Assembly (NCBI RefSeq): GCF_050870875.2
Contig: NZ_CP194041.2
Coordinates: 3,038,001 to 3,102,000 of the forward strand
DNA length: 64,000 nt
Origin: Agarivorans sp050870875
GTDB lineage: Bacteria > Pseudomonadota > Gammaproteobacteria > Enterobacterales > Celerinatantimonadaceae
Direction: 5' to 3'
Both the position numbers and the translations under genes were made by a program. This document shows, in pieces, positions 16,841-26,111 of this stretch. Each line of letters starts with the position of its first letter. The stretch's first letter is position 1. The notes under the pieces were generated by a model. The model did no database searches, was not told the origin of the DNA, and saw only the letters and a list, made by a program, of their open reading frames with translations.

Positions 16841-19060
16841 ATGAACAAATTAACGCCTTTAACAGCCAAGTTGAGCCCCATTGCATTATTGTTAATGGCT
16901 TCAAGTGCTCAAGCCGTCACCAACCTGGACACAATGGTGGTCACTGCTAGTCGGACCGATACCGCAATCGCCGATGTAGCAGCCACCATGTGGGTGATTG
17001 ACCAGCAGCAAATTGAACGCCAAGTGAACGCTGGCGCCGATTTAAAAACCGCACTCGGTCGATTGATCCCAAGTTTTGACTTTGGCGGTGAGGGTCGAAC
17101 CAATTACGGTCAAAACTTACGGGGACGCTCGGCATTAGTGATGATCGATGGTGTGTCACTCAACTCAACTCGAGCCATTAGCCGCCAGTTAGACAGTATC
17201 GACCCTTTCAATATTGCTCATGTAGAAGTGCTCTCCGGCGCGACCGCGATTTACGGCGCGGGAGCCGCTGGCGGTATCATCAATATTATTACCAAGAAGG
17301 CCAGCGTCGGCCCGGCTGAAGTAGCGCTCAACTTAGCGGGTTCATCTAGGTTTAACAATAGTGATGACCAGAATAAAAAACTGGCACTCAGTGTGGCTGG
17401 CGGCTCAGAAAAACTACGCGGCCGTTTATCTGCCGCCTACCAAGATAGCGGCGCAGCCTATGATGCCAACGGTCAGATGATTTTGCCAGATATCACCCAA
17501 ACTGACTTACAGTTTAATCAAAGTATCGACATCATGGGCAATCTTGAATTTGAACCCGATAACCAGCAACTACTGTCGTTAAGTGCTCAATATTACAACA
17601 GCGAACAAGATAGCGACTACGGCACCTATTTAGGGCCAAATCTCGCCGGAATTTTTGGTCGGCCAGATCTAATTTCGGTGCAACAAGGCTTGTCCCTTGA
17701 AGAACAGCCATCCACCGAACGGGTCATGGTGAATGGTCAATACCAGCACCACAACATTCTGGGCCAAACGCTGATGGCGCAACTGTTTTACCGCAGTGAG
17801 TCGATGCAGTTTTTTCCTTTTCCTTCTATTTATCGGGTGACCGGCTCCCCCTTAGCTGGCAATAGCTATCCGATCTATGGCGCGTCTCTTCAAGAAACCG
17901 ATGTATTAGGCGGCAAACTGGTATTGGTGAAAGACTTTGACCAGGTTCAGCTCACCTACGGCATCGATGCCGAATCAGAATCATTTTCCGCCAAACAGCG
18001 AATTTACGATGCCAATACCGCACTTGCTTCTGGCGGTCTCAACTTTAAACAAACCCAAAACCTGCAGCGCTACCCCGATATCGACACCCTCAATATTGCA
18101 GCATTTTCTCAAGCCAAGTGGGAAGTGAATAACGATTGGTCGCTCTCAGGTGGTTTCCGCTATCAGCACATCGAACATGAAGTCGGTGACATTGTAGGCC
18201 TCTTACAGCAACACCTGTCAGCGATTGGGATGTATAACGATCCGGATGTAATTAAAGGCGGTAAAAGTGATTATAATGAATTGCTATTTAATCTCAGTGC
18301 CATCTATAAAATCGACCACCAGCAGCAAATTTGGGCTAACTTCAGCCAAGGTTTCAACTTGCCCGATCCCGCGAAGTATTACGGGAACGGTAACTACGAT
18401 GGTACCTATGGCGATGGTCCAAACTTAATCAGCAGCATTAATGTGGCCGACAATCGACTCAGCGGCGTAAAAACCAATGCCTTTGAACTTGGTTGGCGTA
18501 AAACCAGCAGTAACTATGATCTACAAGTTGCCAGCTACTATTCGATCTCCGACAAAACGACCTCCTACAACAAAAGTACTCTAGCGGTGGTGGTTAACGA
18601 TGACCAACGCCGAATTTATGGTATTGAAGGTCAGGCAAACTACTACTTCGACAATAACTTCTACACCGGTCTGCAAGCACATTTAATCAAAAGCGAAACC
18701 GAGAGTAATGGCGCGTGGAACAAACTCGCGGCAGAAGAAGCGAGTCCTTCTAACGGTAGCTTAAACCTTGGTTACGACAACCAAGCTTACGGTGCTGAAT
18801 TACAATGGCAAACCTTGGCCGACTACAGTGATGATCAAGGTAGCGAGCTTCATGGTTACTCACTGGCAAACCTAAACGGCTACTACGCACTGCCGCTGGG
18901 ACAAGTTAACTTTGGGATCCAAAATCTGTTTAACAAAGACTACGAAACCCTATGGAGTCAGCGCGCACAGATCCTTTATAGCAGCTTGTCAGCCTCGGAG
19001 TTATTTACCTACAAGGGTAAAGGCACCACCTTCTCAGTTAGCTACAACGCCGTTTTCTAA
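16841..19060 (+). CDS. TonB-dependent ferric-siderophore receptor
   Basis: A 739-residue outer-membrane receptor. A signal peptide (MNKLTPLTAKLSPIALLLMA, cleaved after SAQA) is followed by the TonB box LDTMVVTASR. Next come a plug domain (VMIDGVSLNSTR, GATAIYGAGAAGGIINIITKK), a 22-strand barrel region, and a C-terminal strand ending in aromatic FSVSYNAVF. It would bind the ferric form of the siderophore made by this locus and pass it to the ABC importer encoded next. Spacing to the following ATPase gene is only 10 bp. Confidence 0.95.
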   Translation: MNKLTPLTAKLSPIALLLMASSAQAVTNLDTMVVTASRTDTAIADVAATMWVIDQQQIERQVNAGADLKTALGRLIPSFDFGGEGRTNYGQNLRGRSALVMIDGVSLNSTRAISRQLDSIDPFNIAHVEVLSGATAIYGAGAAGGIINIITKKASVGPAEVALNLAGSSRFNNSDDQNKKLALSVAGGSEKLRGRLSAAYQDSGAAYDANGQMILPDITQTDLQFNQSIDIMGNLEFEPDNQQLLSLSAQYYNSEQDSDYGTYLGPNLAGIFGRPDLISVQQGLSLEEQPSTERVMVNGQYQHHNILGQTLMAQLFYRSESMQFFPFPSIYRVTGSPLAGNSYPIYGASLQETDVLGGKLVLVKDFDQVQLTYGIDAESESFSAKQRIYDANTALASGGLNFKQTQNLQRYPDIDTLNIAAFSQAKWEVNNDWSLSGGFRYQHIEHEVGDIVGLLQQHLSAIGMYNDPDVIKGGKSDYNELLFNLSAIYKIDHQQQIWANFSQGFNLPDPAKYYGNGNYDGTYGDGPNLISSINVADNRLSGVKTNAFELGWRKTSSNYDLQVASYYSISDKTTSYNKSTLAVVVNDDQRRIYGIEGQANYYFDNNFYTGLQAHLIKSETESNGAWNKLAAEEASPSNGSLNLGYDNQAYGAELQWQTLADYSDDQGSELHGYSLANLNGYYALPLGQVNFGIQNLFNKDYETLWSQRAQILYSSLSASELFTYKGKGTTFSVSYNAVF

Positions 19061-19070
19061 GGATAACTCA

Positions 19071-19841
19071 TTGTTAAGCTTCCATAACATTTCCCTCCAA
19101 TTGGGGGGAACAACCATTCTTAATAGCATGAGTGGTGAAATCATCGAGGGCTCGATCACTGCGTTGATCGGGCCCAATGGTTCAGGCAAAAGTAGTTTAT
19201 TGTCGGTATTAAGCGGTTTAGTCCGTCCCTTACAGGGCGAAGTTGTATTGCAAGGACAGGCGCTACAATCCATTCCTCGCGCCCAATTGGCGAAACAGCT
19301 GGCACTGCTGCCACAACGTAATCCGGTTCCGGCCAGCCTAAGCGTCTCTGATCTGGTCACCTTTGGTCGTCACCCACATCGGCCGTGGTACCAACGCTTA
19401 AATGCCAGTGACAAGCAGCTTATCGACTGGTCAATGCATGAAACCGGGATCGGTGACTACGCCCACCGCCAACTCACCGAATTATCGGGTGGTGAATTGC
19501 AACGCGCCTGGCTGGCCATGGTATTAGCCCAGGACACGCCAGTGGTGATGCTCGACGAACCCACCTCCTGGTTAGACATCTCCCATCAATTAGCCTTGCT
19601 TAAAATAGTGCAGCGACTCAATCGTCAATATAAAAAAACCATCGTTTGGGTATTACATGATCTCAACCAAGCGAGCCGTTATAGCGACCGAGCCATTCTC
19701 ATCAACCAGGGCCGCATCGTTAGCCAAGGCCCGGTAGCTCAAGTGATCAATGCGACCTTGATCAGTCAAGTTTATCAAACGCCAGTACGGAGCCACCAAA
19801 TCGGCCAGCAGCATGTCCTTTGGCCAGAGGAGCAGCTATGA
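19071..19841 (+). CDS. Ferric-siderophore ABC transporter ATPase (FecE/FhuC-like)
   Basis: A 256-residue ABC ATPase. The Walker A is GPNGSGKSS, the signature LSGGELQRA, the Walker B VVMLDEPTSWLD, and the switch histidine is in VLHDLNQ. The frame is open back to 18912 inside the receptor gene. The best start is the TTG at 19071, because AAGGAT ends 6 bp before it and translation then begins LLSFHNISLQLGG as in FhuC homologues. Its stop overlaps the next start as ATGA. It energises uptake through the double permease at 20793. Confidence 0.92.
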   Translation: MLSFHNISLQLGGTTILNSMSGEIIEGSITALIGPNGSGKSSLLSVLSGLVRPLQGEVVLQGQALQSIPRAQLAKQLALLPQRNPVPASLSVSDLVTFGRHPHRPWYQRLNASDKQLIDWSMHETGIGDYAHRQLTELSGGELQRAWLAMVLAQDTPVVMLDEPTSWLDISHQLALLKIVQRLNRQYKKTIVWVLHDLNQASRYSDRAILINQGRIVSQGPVAQVINATLISQVYQTPVRSHQIGQQHVLWPEEQL

Positions 19842-20800
19842 GCCGCATATTCAAAGGCGCTTACCGAAGACAATTGAAGTGCTTACTGGTGCTCGGTGCA
19901 TTACTTAGCAGCTCTAGCCAAGCGGCACCCGTGCAGCTGTGTTTAGCCAGCTGCATTCACTTAAACCACAGCGCCCAACGGGTGGTCGCCTTAAATTGGT
20001 CGGCCGCAGAGATGCTCTTAAGTTTAGGCGTCACACCAGTTGGCCTGACCCAAAATGCCGGCTACCGAAAGTGGCAAACCAACCACCCCGAGCTGCCTGA
20101 ACAAGTGACCGAATTAGGGCGACGTCAAGAGCCAAATTTAGCAGCCATTGCACAACTAAAGCCCGATCTTATTATTGGTTACGAATTTCGCCATGCTCGC
20201 TTATTAAGCGCTTTGGAACAGATTGCTCCCACGCTCATCTATCAGCAATTTCCTCATCCACAGCAAGCAGATTTTAACTATTTCGAGCACTCGCAGCGAG
20301 TATTTCGCCACATCGCTCAAGCGCTTGGCAAAACCGAACAAGCCGTGCAACAACTCAAAGCGATGGATGAGCGTTTCATGCAGCTGAAACAACAACTCGC
20401 CACTGCCGGTTTAGCCAATTATTCAGTCAGCTATGCCAAATTTGTTGGCATGGGTTATGGCTTAAGAGTATTCACACGAGACAGCTTAGCTGGCGCGGTC
20501 GCGCTGCAACTAGGCTTACGCTATCAATGGCAAACTGGCTTACCGGGAAAAGACTTTACTCACTTGCAACTCGAGCAATTACCTCAGCTCAAGCATAGCC
20601 ATTTAATTTTGGCGGGAAATCAGGCCGATGGCGAGCGAATGACCCTTTCCCCTGTTTGGTCCAAGCTACCCTTTGTGCAAGCACAACGCTTTTCCAAGGT
20701 GACTCCTTTATGGAGCTTTGGCGGCCCAGAATCAGCTATCAGAATGGCAGAGGCTTTCACTCAATCACTGTTAGATTGGCAGGAGCAACAACATGGTTAA
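19838..20800 (+). CDS. Periplasmic ferric-siderophore binding protein (FhuD/FecB-like)
   Basis: A 320-residue exported protein. Its signal sequence contains CLLVLGALLSSSSQAAP, with cleavage likely after SQA, and mature-domain motifs include RVVALNWSAAEMLLSLGVTPVGL and PNLAAIAQLKPDLIIG, typical of class III binding proteins. Chosen start is the ATG at 19838, overlapping the ATPase stop. Its own stop lies inside the permease start region, so the import genes are translationally coupled. Confidence 0.92.
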   Translation: MSRIFKGAYRRQLKCLLVLGALLSSSSQAAPVQLCLASCIHLNHSAQRVVALNWSAAEMLLSLGVTPVGLTQNAGYRKWQTNHPELPEQVTELGRRQEPNLAAIAQLKPDLIIGYEFRHARLLSALEQIAPTLIYQQFPHPQQADFNYFEHSQRVFRHIAQALGKTEQAVQQLKAMDERFMQLKQQLATAGLANYSVSYAKFVGMGYGLRVFTRDSLAGAVALQLGLRYQWQTGLPGKDFTHLQLEQLPQLKHSHLILAGNQADGERMTLSPVWSKLPFVQAQRFSKVTPLWSFGGPESAIRMAEAFTQSLLDWQEQQHG

Positions 20801-22727
20801 GCCACTACTATCAGTATCTTCACTGATGCTACTGAGCATCGCCGTCTATTTTCTAAGTCGCCCGAATATTGCCCCGGCTGATTTGGCTCAAGCCATGCTT
20901 GACTATGTGTGGTTGCCCACCGCTGCCATGGCCTTGCTCACCGGCGCGCTATTTGCCAGTTCTGGCTTATTCATTCAAACCACCTTAGATAACGATTTTG
21001 CTTCACCCTCAACCTTGGGTATTTCCGCCGGTGCCTTATTAGGTGCAGTGTTGGTGCGGGTACTGCTCCCCGAAGCCGGACTCAGCCTGTTATGGGGCGG
21101 CGCATTGCTCGGCGCAGCCTTATTATCCCTATTAGTCTTGACGGTCAGCCAGCTAATTGGTGGCGGTAAGCTGCCTGTGGTACTGATTGGTATGGCGCTG
21201 GGCCTAGGTGCTGGCGCGGTCTCTTCATTACTATTGTTGTATTTTGAAAACCAAACCGACGGCCTGTTCCTATGGGGCAGCGGTCAGGTCTTGCAAACCA
21301 ATACCGAACTACTCAAACAAACGGCATTGCCTATCAGCCTTGCTTTATTGATAGGTCTGCTAGCCTTACCACGACTGGCCTTATTTCTATTAGGCGATAC
21401 CCACGCCAGCACCTTAGGCTTAGCGGTGAAACGCTGGCGTTGGGCGATTTTATTGCTGGCGATCAGTCAGGCTGCCCTTGCCACCGCACTGGTGGGTATG
21501 GTTGGTTTTGTCGGTTTAATGGCACCCCACCTCGCCCGCTTAGTATTACGCGCCAGTCATACGCGCCAAGCGATGCTACTACAATGGCTGCTCACCATGA
21601 TACTCGGAGCAGTATTAGTGCTGGCCGCCGAGTGGTGTTCACGTAGCCTGTTATTCTTAGGCTATCGTCTACCTACGGGGGCATTTACTGCGCTGCTCGG
21701 AGCCCCCTACTTTATTTACTTATTATTCCAAAAATCTGGCAGGGCCTTAGCGGCTACGGAAACCCAAACCATCGCCTTAAAACCACTAATCCATGCCCGC
21801 GCCCAATGGGTACTCGGTGGCTTAATACTGCTACTCTTGGCCACTTTAACGCTTTGCCTAAAAATGCCGGGAGAACTTGGCGCAAGCTGGGTAAACCAGC
21901 GGGTATTACTAGCAGGGCTAGGCGGTTTTGGCCTCGCCTGCGCCGGAACCTTACTGCAAACCCTATTTAAAAACCCGATGGCGAGTCCCGATATATCCGG
22001 CGTGAGCGCTTTTGCTGTCTTATTAATTGCCTGCGTATTAGTGATTTATCCCGGCGCCGGACAATTCAGCCTTACCATCGCAGCTTTAGTTGGTGCGGGT
22101 CTGGTGATTGGCTTGTTATCTTGGGGATTAAAGCAGCAGTTAAGTGTCTCGCAACTGGCCTTGTTTGGCATTGTAATCTCCGCCTTTGCCGGCACAGCCA
22201 CCCATATTCTACTCACCTTTGGCAGCTCGACCGCTTCTGTCACCATGATGTGGTTAGCGGGCACCACCTATGGTGCATCGACTGATCGGATCTTACCCTT
22301 AGCGGTGGTTCTCCTACTCAGCCTCGGCAGTATTGTGCCATTCCTGCGCAGTTTAGATATTTTGCCGCTGGGCGAAATTATTCCCCGAGCCGTCGGGATC
22401 CCTTTGCAACATCAGCGACGCATCTTACTGATTGTATCGGCGCTACTCACTGCCATTTGTGTTTCCAGCATTGGCGCAATTAGCTTTGTTGGCTTACTGG
22501 CGCCGCATTGCGCCCGCCTTCTAGGATTATACCGTCATGTTCAGTTGCTCCCGGCCGCGGGCCTAACCGGAGCTATTTTACTAATTTGGGCCGATGGCTT
22601 AGGCCGCAGCCTATTGTCACCGAACGAAATTCCCGCTGGCTTAATGGTGTCCGTCATCGGCAGCCTGTACTTCTTATTATTGCTATTTATTGGATATCGA
22701 AAAAATAATGACCGAGCTACTCAATAG
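20793..22727 (+). CDS. Double-domain ferric-siderophore permease (FhuB-like)
   Basis: A 644-residue inner-membrane protein containing two FecCD permease domains in tandem (about 1-320 and 330-640), each with around ten membrane segments. Both copies keep the ATPase-coupling motif (GMVGFVGLMAPHLARL and GAISFVGLLAPHCARL). Such fusions replace a FecC/FecD heterodimer, as in FhuB. It overlaps both neighbours by a few codons. With the ATPase and binding protein it makes a complete importer. Confidence 0.95.
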   Translation: MVKPLLSVSSLMLLSIAVYFLSRPNIAPADLAQAMLDYVWLPTAAMALLTGALFASSGLFIQTTLDNDFASPSTLGISAGALLGAVLVRVLLPEAGLSLLWGGALLGAALLSLLVLTVSQLIGGGKLPVVLIGMALGLGAGAVSSLLLLYFENQTDGLFLWGSGQVLQTNTELLKQTALPISLALLIGLLALPRLALFLLGDTHASTLGLAVKRWRWAILLLAISQAALATALVGMVGFVGLMAPHLARLVLRASHTRQAMLLQWLLTMILGAVLVLAAEWCSRSLLFLGYRLPTGAFTALLGAPYFIYLLFQKSGRALAATETQTIALKPLIHARAQWVLGGLILLLLATLTLCLKMPGELGASWVNQRVLLAGLGGFGLACAGTLLQTLFKNPMASPDISGVSAFAVLLIACVLVIYPGAGQFSLTIAALVGAGLVIGLLSWGLKQQLSVSQLALFGIVISAFAGTATHILLTFGSSTASVTMMWLAGTTYGASTDRILPLAVVLLLSLGSIVPFLRSLDILPLGEIIPRAVGIPLQHQRRILLIVSALLTAICVSSIGAISFVGLLAPHCARLLGLYRHVQLLPAAGLTGAILLIWADGLGRSLLSPNEIPAGLMVSVIGSLYFLLLLFIGYRKNNDRATQ

Positions 22728-23331
22728 TCTGAATCGTCGGGTGTCTTATCATGTACATGAAATGGGCTTTCCCGCGCCCAATCCAAGCCAACTGCAACAA
22801 ATCTTGCAGGCAGCCATGAGCACCCCCGATCACGGCAACTTGAACCCGTGGCACTTTTTAGTGATCGAACACCAACAGATCGGGGAATTAATCGAGCACT
22901 TACAGCAAGCTTGGCAGGATTCTGAACAAGACTTAGATCCGCAACGCGCCAAACGCCTCGCCAACTACTTAAAGCAGGCACCAAGCATGATATTGGTGTC
23001 GGCGGCACTCCAACCGCATAGCAAGATCTCCGAGCAGGATCAGATCTTGTCTGCCGCAGCCGCCTGCCAAATGATTCTGCTGGCAGCCGATGGGCTGGGT
23101 TTTGGTGGCGTATGGTACAGCACCGATGCGGTCTCACTCCCCAAAGTGAGACCGCTACTGGGCTTGCAACCACAGCATCACCCGGTAGGCTTTTTGATCT
23201 TAGGCACGCCGCTCAATCCTCGACAAAAAAAACGCAAAGATGCTCGAACTTACACCTTTCAATGGCAAGGGGCTGGCCAGCTCAGCCCTTGGCTAAATCA
23301 CTCGTCCAGCAAACAGGAGGCAAATAAGTGA
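22708..23331 (+). CDS. YdjA-like nitroreductase family flavoprotein
   Basis: A 207-residue FMN-binding nitroreductase fold. The N-terminal RRVSYHVHEMGFPAPNPSQL and PDHGNLNPWHFLVIEHQQIGE match the small YdjA subfamily, and GFGGVWYSTDA is the flavin-proximal loop. The ATG at 22708 is used; the frame opens at a TTG 18 bp earlier. It overlaps the permease stop by 20 bp and the next gene start by 4 bp, so it is embedded in the siderophore operon. It could reduce ferric siderophore in the cytoplasm or act in synthesis; neither is shown. Confidence 0.85.
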   Translation: MTELLNSLNRRVSYHVHEMGFPAPNPSQLQQILQAAMSTPDHGNLNPWHFLVIEHQQIGELIEHLQQAWQDSEQDLDPQRAKRLANYLKQAPSMILVSAALQPHSKISEQDQILSAAAACQMILLAADGLGFGGVWYSTDAVSLPKVRPLLGLQPQHHPVGFLILGTPLNPRQKKRKDARTYTFQWQGAGQLSPWLNHSSSKQEANK

Positions 23332-26102
23332 ACACTCATCCGCTAGGCCAACAAGCTTTCTTCAATAGCCTACTTGTTGAAACCACTAACAAACACTTGG
23401 AGGGTAATTCGGTATTCCTGCCGCTTTGTCCAAGCCAGACCCTAGAGTTGAAGCTTAGCTATTGCTCCCCTGCGTGGCGTCATCGTTATACGGGCAAAAT
23501 CATCTTACATCAGGCAGAGCAGCAGCAAATCATTGACTTTTCTCAAGCCCTAGATTTAGTGCTCGAGCAGCTCTATCCCGAGATTGACGAGCAGCGAAAA
23601 CAAAACTTTCGGCAACGCATATGCGGATCGCAGCAATCAATTATAGAAGCGGAAGCAGCCCTCGCCGCCCGCTCAGAGGATTCGACCGAGCAATTTATTC
23701 ATGCCGAGCAAAGTCTCACTGCTGGTCATAGCATGCATCCAGCGGCGAAAAGTTGTGAGCCTTTAAACGCCCAGCAACAACGCCAATATCTGCCAGAACA
23801 TGCAGGCCAATTTGCCATAGAATGGTTTGCAGTCCATCAACAGCACTTGGTTGGCCAATGTTCACTCGGCCAACCAGAGCAAGACAGTACAGGTACAGCG
23901 CAAACCGAATTACAGCGTGTTCAGCAACAACTATTGGCCTTTTTTCAGGCCAGTTTTGCGCAGCAACCTGAGCTTGTGGCGCAAGCACAATTGGGCCAAG
24001 AGTGGTGGCCGCTGCCGATGCACCCCTTGCAGGCGCAGGCCTGGCGCAATAGCGATTCAGCCACACAACTGTCAGCGGTGGTGAAAGATCTGCAACTGAA
24101 TTCGACAGGCTGGACCGCCACCTCATCAACACGTGCCATCTATCACCCTCAGCTCCCATGGATGCTCAAGGTCTCATTACCAGTCAAACTAACCAATTCA
24201 TTGCGCCTACTATCCAGTACCGAGGCCGAGCGCGGCATTCAATTTAGTCGGCTGTTGCAAACTCGCAGCGGTCAAGAGTTGCAACAACGCTTAGCAACCA
24301 CCTGTTTTATGGAAGAACCCCTGTGGGCTGCGATCGCCGATCAGCATGGCAATGTGCTCGACTTAAGTCTGAGCTGCTTACGGCAAAACCCTTTCTATCA
24401 AGCAAGCGATGAAGCGCAAACGCTCGACCCAGCTAATTACTATCTATTAGCCAGTGCCAATCAGACCAGCCTAGCGCAACCTTCGGCACAGACCTGTCGA
24501 TGGATCCGAGGCTATGCTGAACAACAAAACTTAAGCCAGCAGAATGCGGCTCTAGTCTGGTTTTCGGCCTTCATGGACCAGGTGATTGCCCCGCTGTGTA
24601 TTGCCCGCAGCGATTACGGAATCGTGTTGTTGGCGCATCAACAAAACATTGTTTTGCAAATTGAGAATAACCTGCCAGCAGGAATGGCCTACCGCGATTG
24701 CCAGGGCATCGGCCTAACCGATCTTGCCCTAAAACGCTTTAAAGAAGAGCTTAACCAGCAGTCGCCCGCCTATTTTATGCCAGCGCAACAGCTTAATCCC
24801 TTCCATGCTTATTACTTGATTGGCAACACCCTCCTCAACACCATTGCGGCAATTGGCGCCGAGGGCTTGATAAGCGAGCAACAATTATGGTCTCTCTGCT
24901 GCGATAAACTCTCGGCGCTACGCGCAGCTCGGCCAAAAGATAGCTCCTTCTATGACTATGTATTGGACTCACCCACGCTGCATTGGAAGCGTAATTTTTA
25001 TTGCTTCTTGGCCGATCATAACGAAGCCACGCTCAGTGATCCCAGTCGAATCTATTGCGACATTGCCAATCCCTTACAGCTGAGCGCAGCACAACCACAA
25101 AGCCATAAAACCTTAGCAGGTGGCCGCCAGCTGTGTTTTACAGACGAGCAAACGAGTGCTGGTCGTCTTGAATTCAGCGTACGAGAATACGGCCAAACCA
25201 TTGCTCAGGGCAAAGCACGGTTACACCAACGCCAATGCCATCTAGATTTAAGGCTGGTTAGCGATGCACCACACAGTGATGATTTAGTTTGGTGGAGCGC
25301 CGCCGAGCATGCTTTTTACCAGCTCAAAGCAAGCCACTTACAAGCAGACTATTTCCCCGAGGCTGCCAGCGCTCATTTAGAAGCCTCCAGCCAAGGCGAA
25401 ACAGGGCCCTGCTTGAGCCTGCATCAATTTTTACAAATTGCCCCGCTATGGCGAGAGCCACAAGCCGAGTTGCCACCCACTCAACACTTAAAGGCTGCCA
25501 ATGGCATTGAGCACCCACAGCGTCCCAACAAACCCACTGGCCAAGTATTCACCCGTTACTACTATCATTTGAAGCGACAACTAAGCTTTCGAGTGATCGA
25601 TCAACAGCGCGACTTGAATGGCTTTCATCACTGGCACAACCACCCCATGATCGCCCCCGTTTGGGAATTAGCTGGCAGCCTTGAACAACATGCAAGCTAT
25701 CTAGAACAGATGCGCTCAGATCCTCACCAATACGCGGTAATTGGCGAATTTGATGGCGTGCCCTTTGGTTACTTCGAGGTTTACTGGACCCCTGAAGACC
25801 GTTTAGGTCCCCATTATGCCTATCAGAATTATGACCGAGGAGTACACATTTTGGTGGGCAATTTCGATTTTCGCGGCGGTGTTTATTTTGATACCTGGGG
25901 CTGCGCAATTATTCAATATTGTTTTCTTGATGATCCGCGAACCCAGCGGGTGATGGGCGAACCACGCGCAGATAACCATCGCGTGGTTAAAATCACCGAG
26001 CGCTTAGGCTTAGAAAAGCAATTTGAGTTTGATTTTCCACACAAACGAGCCGCATTACTACAGTGCGAGCGAGAACGTTTCTTTAATCAGTTTGTAATCT
26101 AG
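23328..26102 (+). CDS. NIS siderophore synthetase fused to IucB-like N-acyltransferase
   Basis: A 924-residue two-enzyme fusion. Residues about 1-590 form an IucA/IucC-type synthetase with GHSMHPAAKS near 135, SSTRAIYHP and LKVSLPVKLTNSLR near 265-290, and a C-terminal active-site region around LLAHQQNIVLQ. Residues about 600-924 match a whole IucB-type acetyltransferase, including its N-terminal part and the GNAT core: FGYFEVYWTPEDRLG, YDRGVHILVG, DDPRTQRVMGEPRADN and EFDFPHKRAALL. The protein could acetylate N-hydroxylysine and couple it to citrate. The start overlaps the nitroreductase stop. Confidence 0.92.
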   Translation: MNTHPLGQQAFFNSLLVETTNKHLEGNSVFLPLCPSQTLELKLSYCSPAWRHRYTGKIILHQAEQQQIIDFSQALDLVLEQLYPEIDEQRKQNFRQRICGSQQSIIEAEAALAARSEDSTEQFIHAEQSLTAGHSMHPAAKSCEPLNAQQQRQYLPEHAGQFAIEWFAVHQQHLVGQCSLGQPEQDSTGTAQTELQRVQQQLLAFFQASFAQQPELVAQAQLGQEWWPLPMHPLQAQAWRNSDSATQLSAVVKDLQLNSTGWTATSSTRAIYHPQLPWMLKVSLPVKLTNSLRLLSSTEAERGIQFSRLLQTRSGQELQQRLATTCFMEEPLWAAIADQHGNVLDLSLSCLRQNPFYQASDEAQTLDPANYYLLASANQTSLAQPSAQTCRWIRGYAEQQNLSQQNAALVWFSAFMDQVIAPLCIARSDYGIVLLAHQQNIVLQIENNLPAGMAYRDCQGIGLTDLALKRFKEELNQQSPAYFMPAQQLNPFHAYYLIGNTLLNTIAAIGAEGLISEQQLWSLCCDKLSALRAARPKDSSFYDYVLDSPTLHWKRNFYCFLADHNEATLSDPSRIYCDIANPLQLSAAQPQSHKTLAGGRQLCFTDEQTSAGRLEFSVREYGQTIAQGKARLHQRQCHLDLRLVSDAPHSDDLVWWSAAEHAFYQLKASHLQADYFPEAASAHLEASSQGETGPCLSLHQFLQIAPLWREPQAELPPTQHLKAANGIEHPQRPNKPTGQVFTRYYYHLKRQLSFRVIDQQRDLNGFHHWHNHPMIAPVWELAGSLEQHASYLEQMRSDPHQYAVIGEFDGVPFGYFEVYWTPEDRLGPHYAYQNYDRGVHILVGNFDFRGGVYFDTWGCAIIQYCFLDDPRTQRVMGEPRADNHRVVKITERLGLEKQFEFDFPHKRAALLQCERERFFNQFVI

Positions 26103-26111
26103 AGGTTTCGC

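Noticed and set aside
18912..19070. An N-terminal extension of the ABC ATPase into the receptor gene
   Set aside because: It overlaps the receptor's last ~50 codons and has no family similarity. The TTG at 19071 with AAGGAT upstream gives a normal FhuC-like start.
23716..24159. A 147-codon minus-strand frame inside the NIS-acyltransferase gene
   Set aside because: It is a shadow of a clearly recognised coding region, with no similarity to known proteins.
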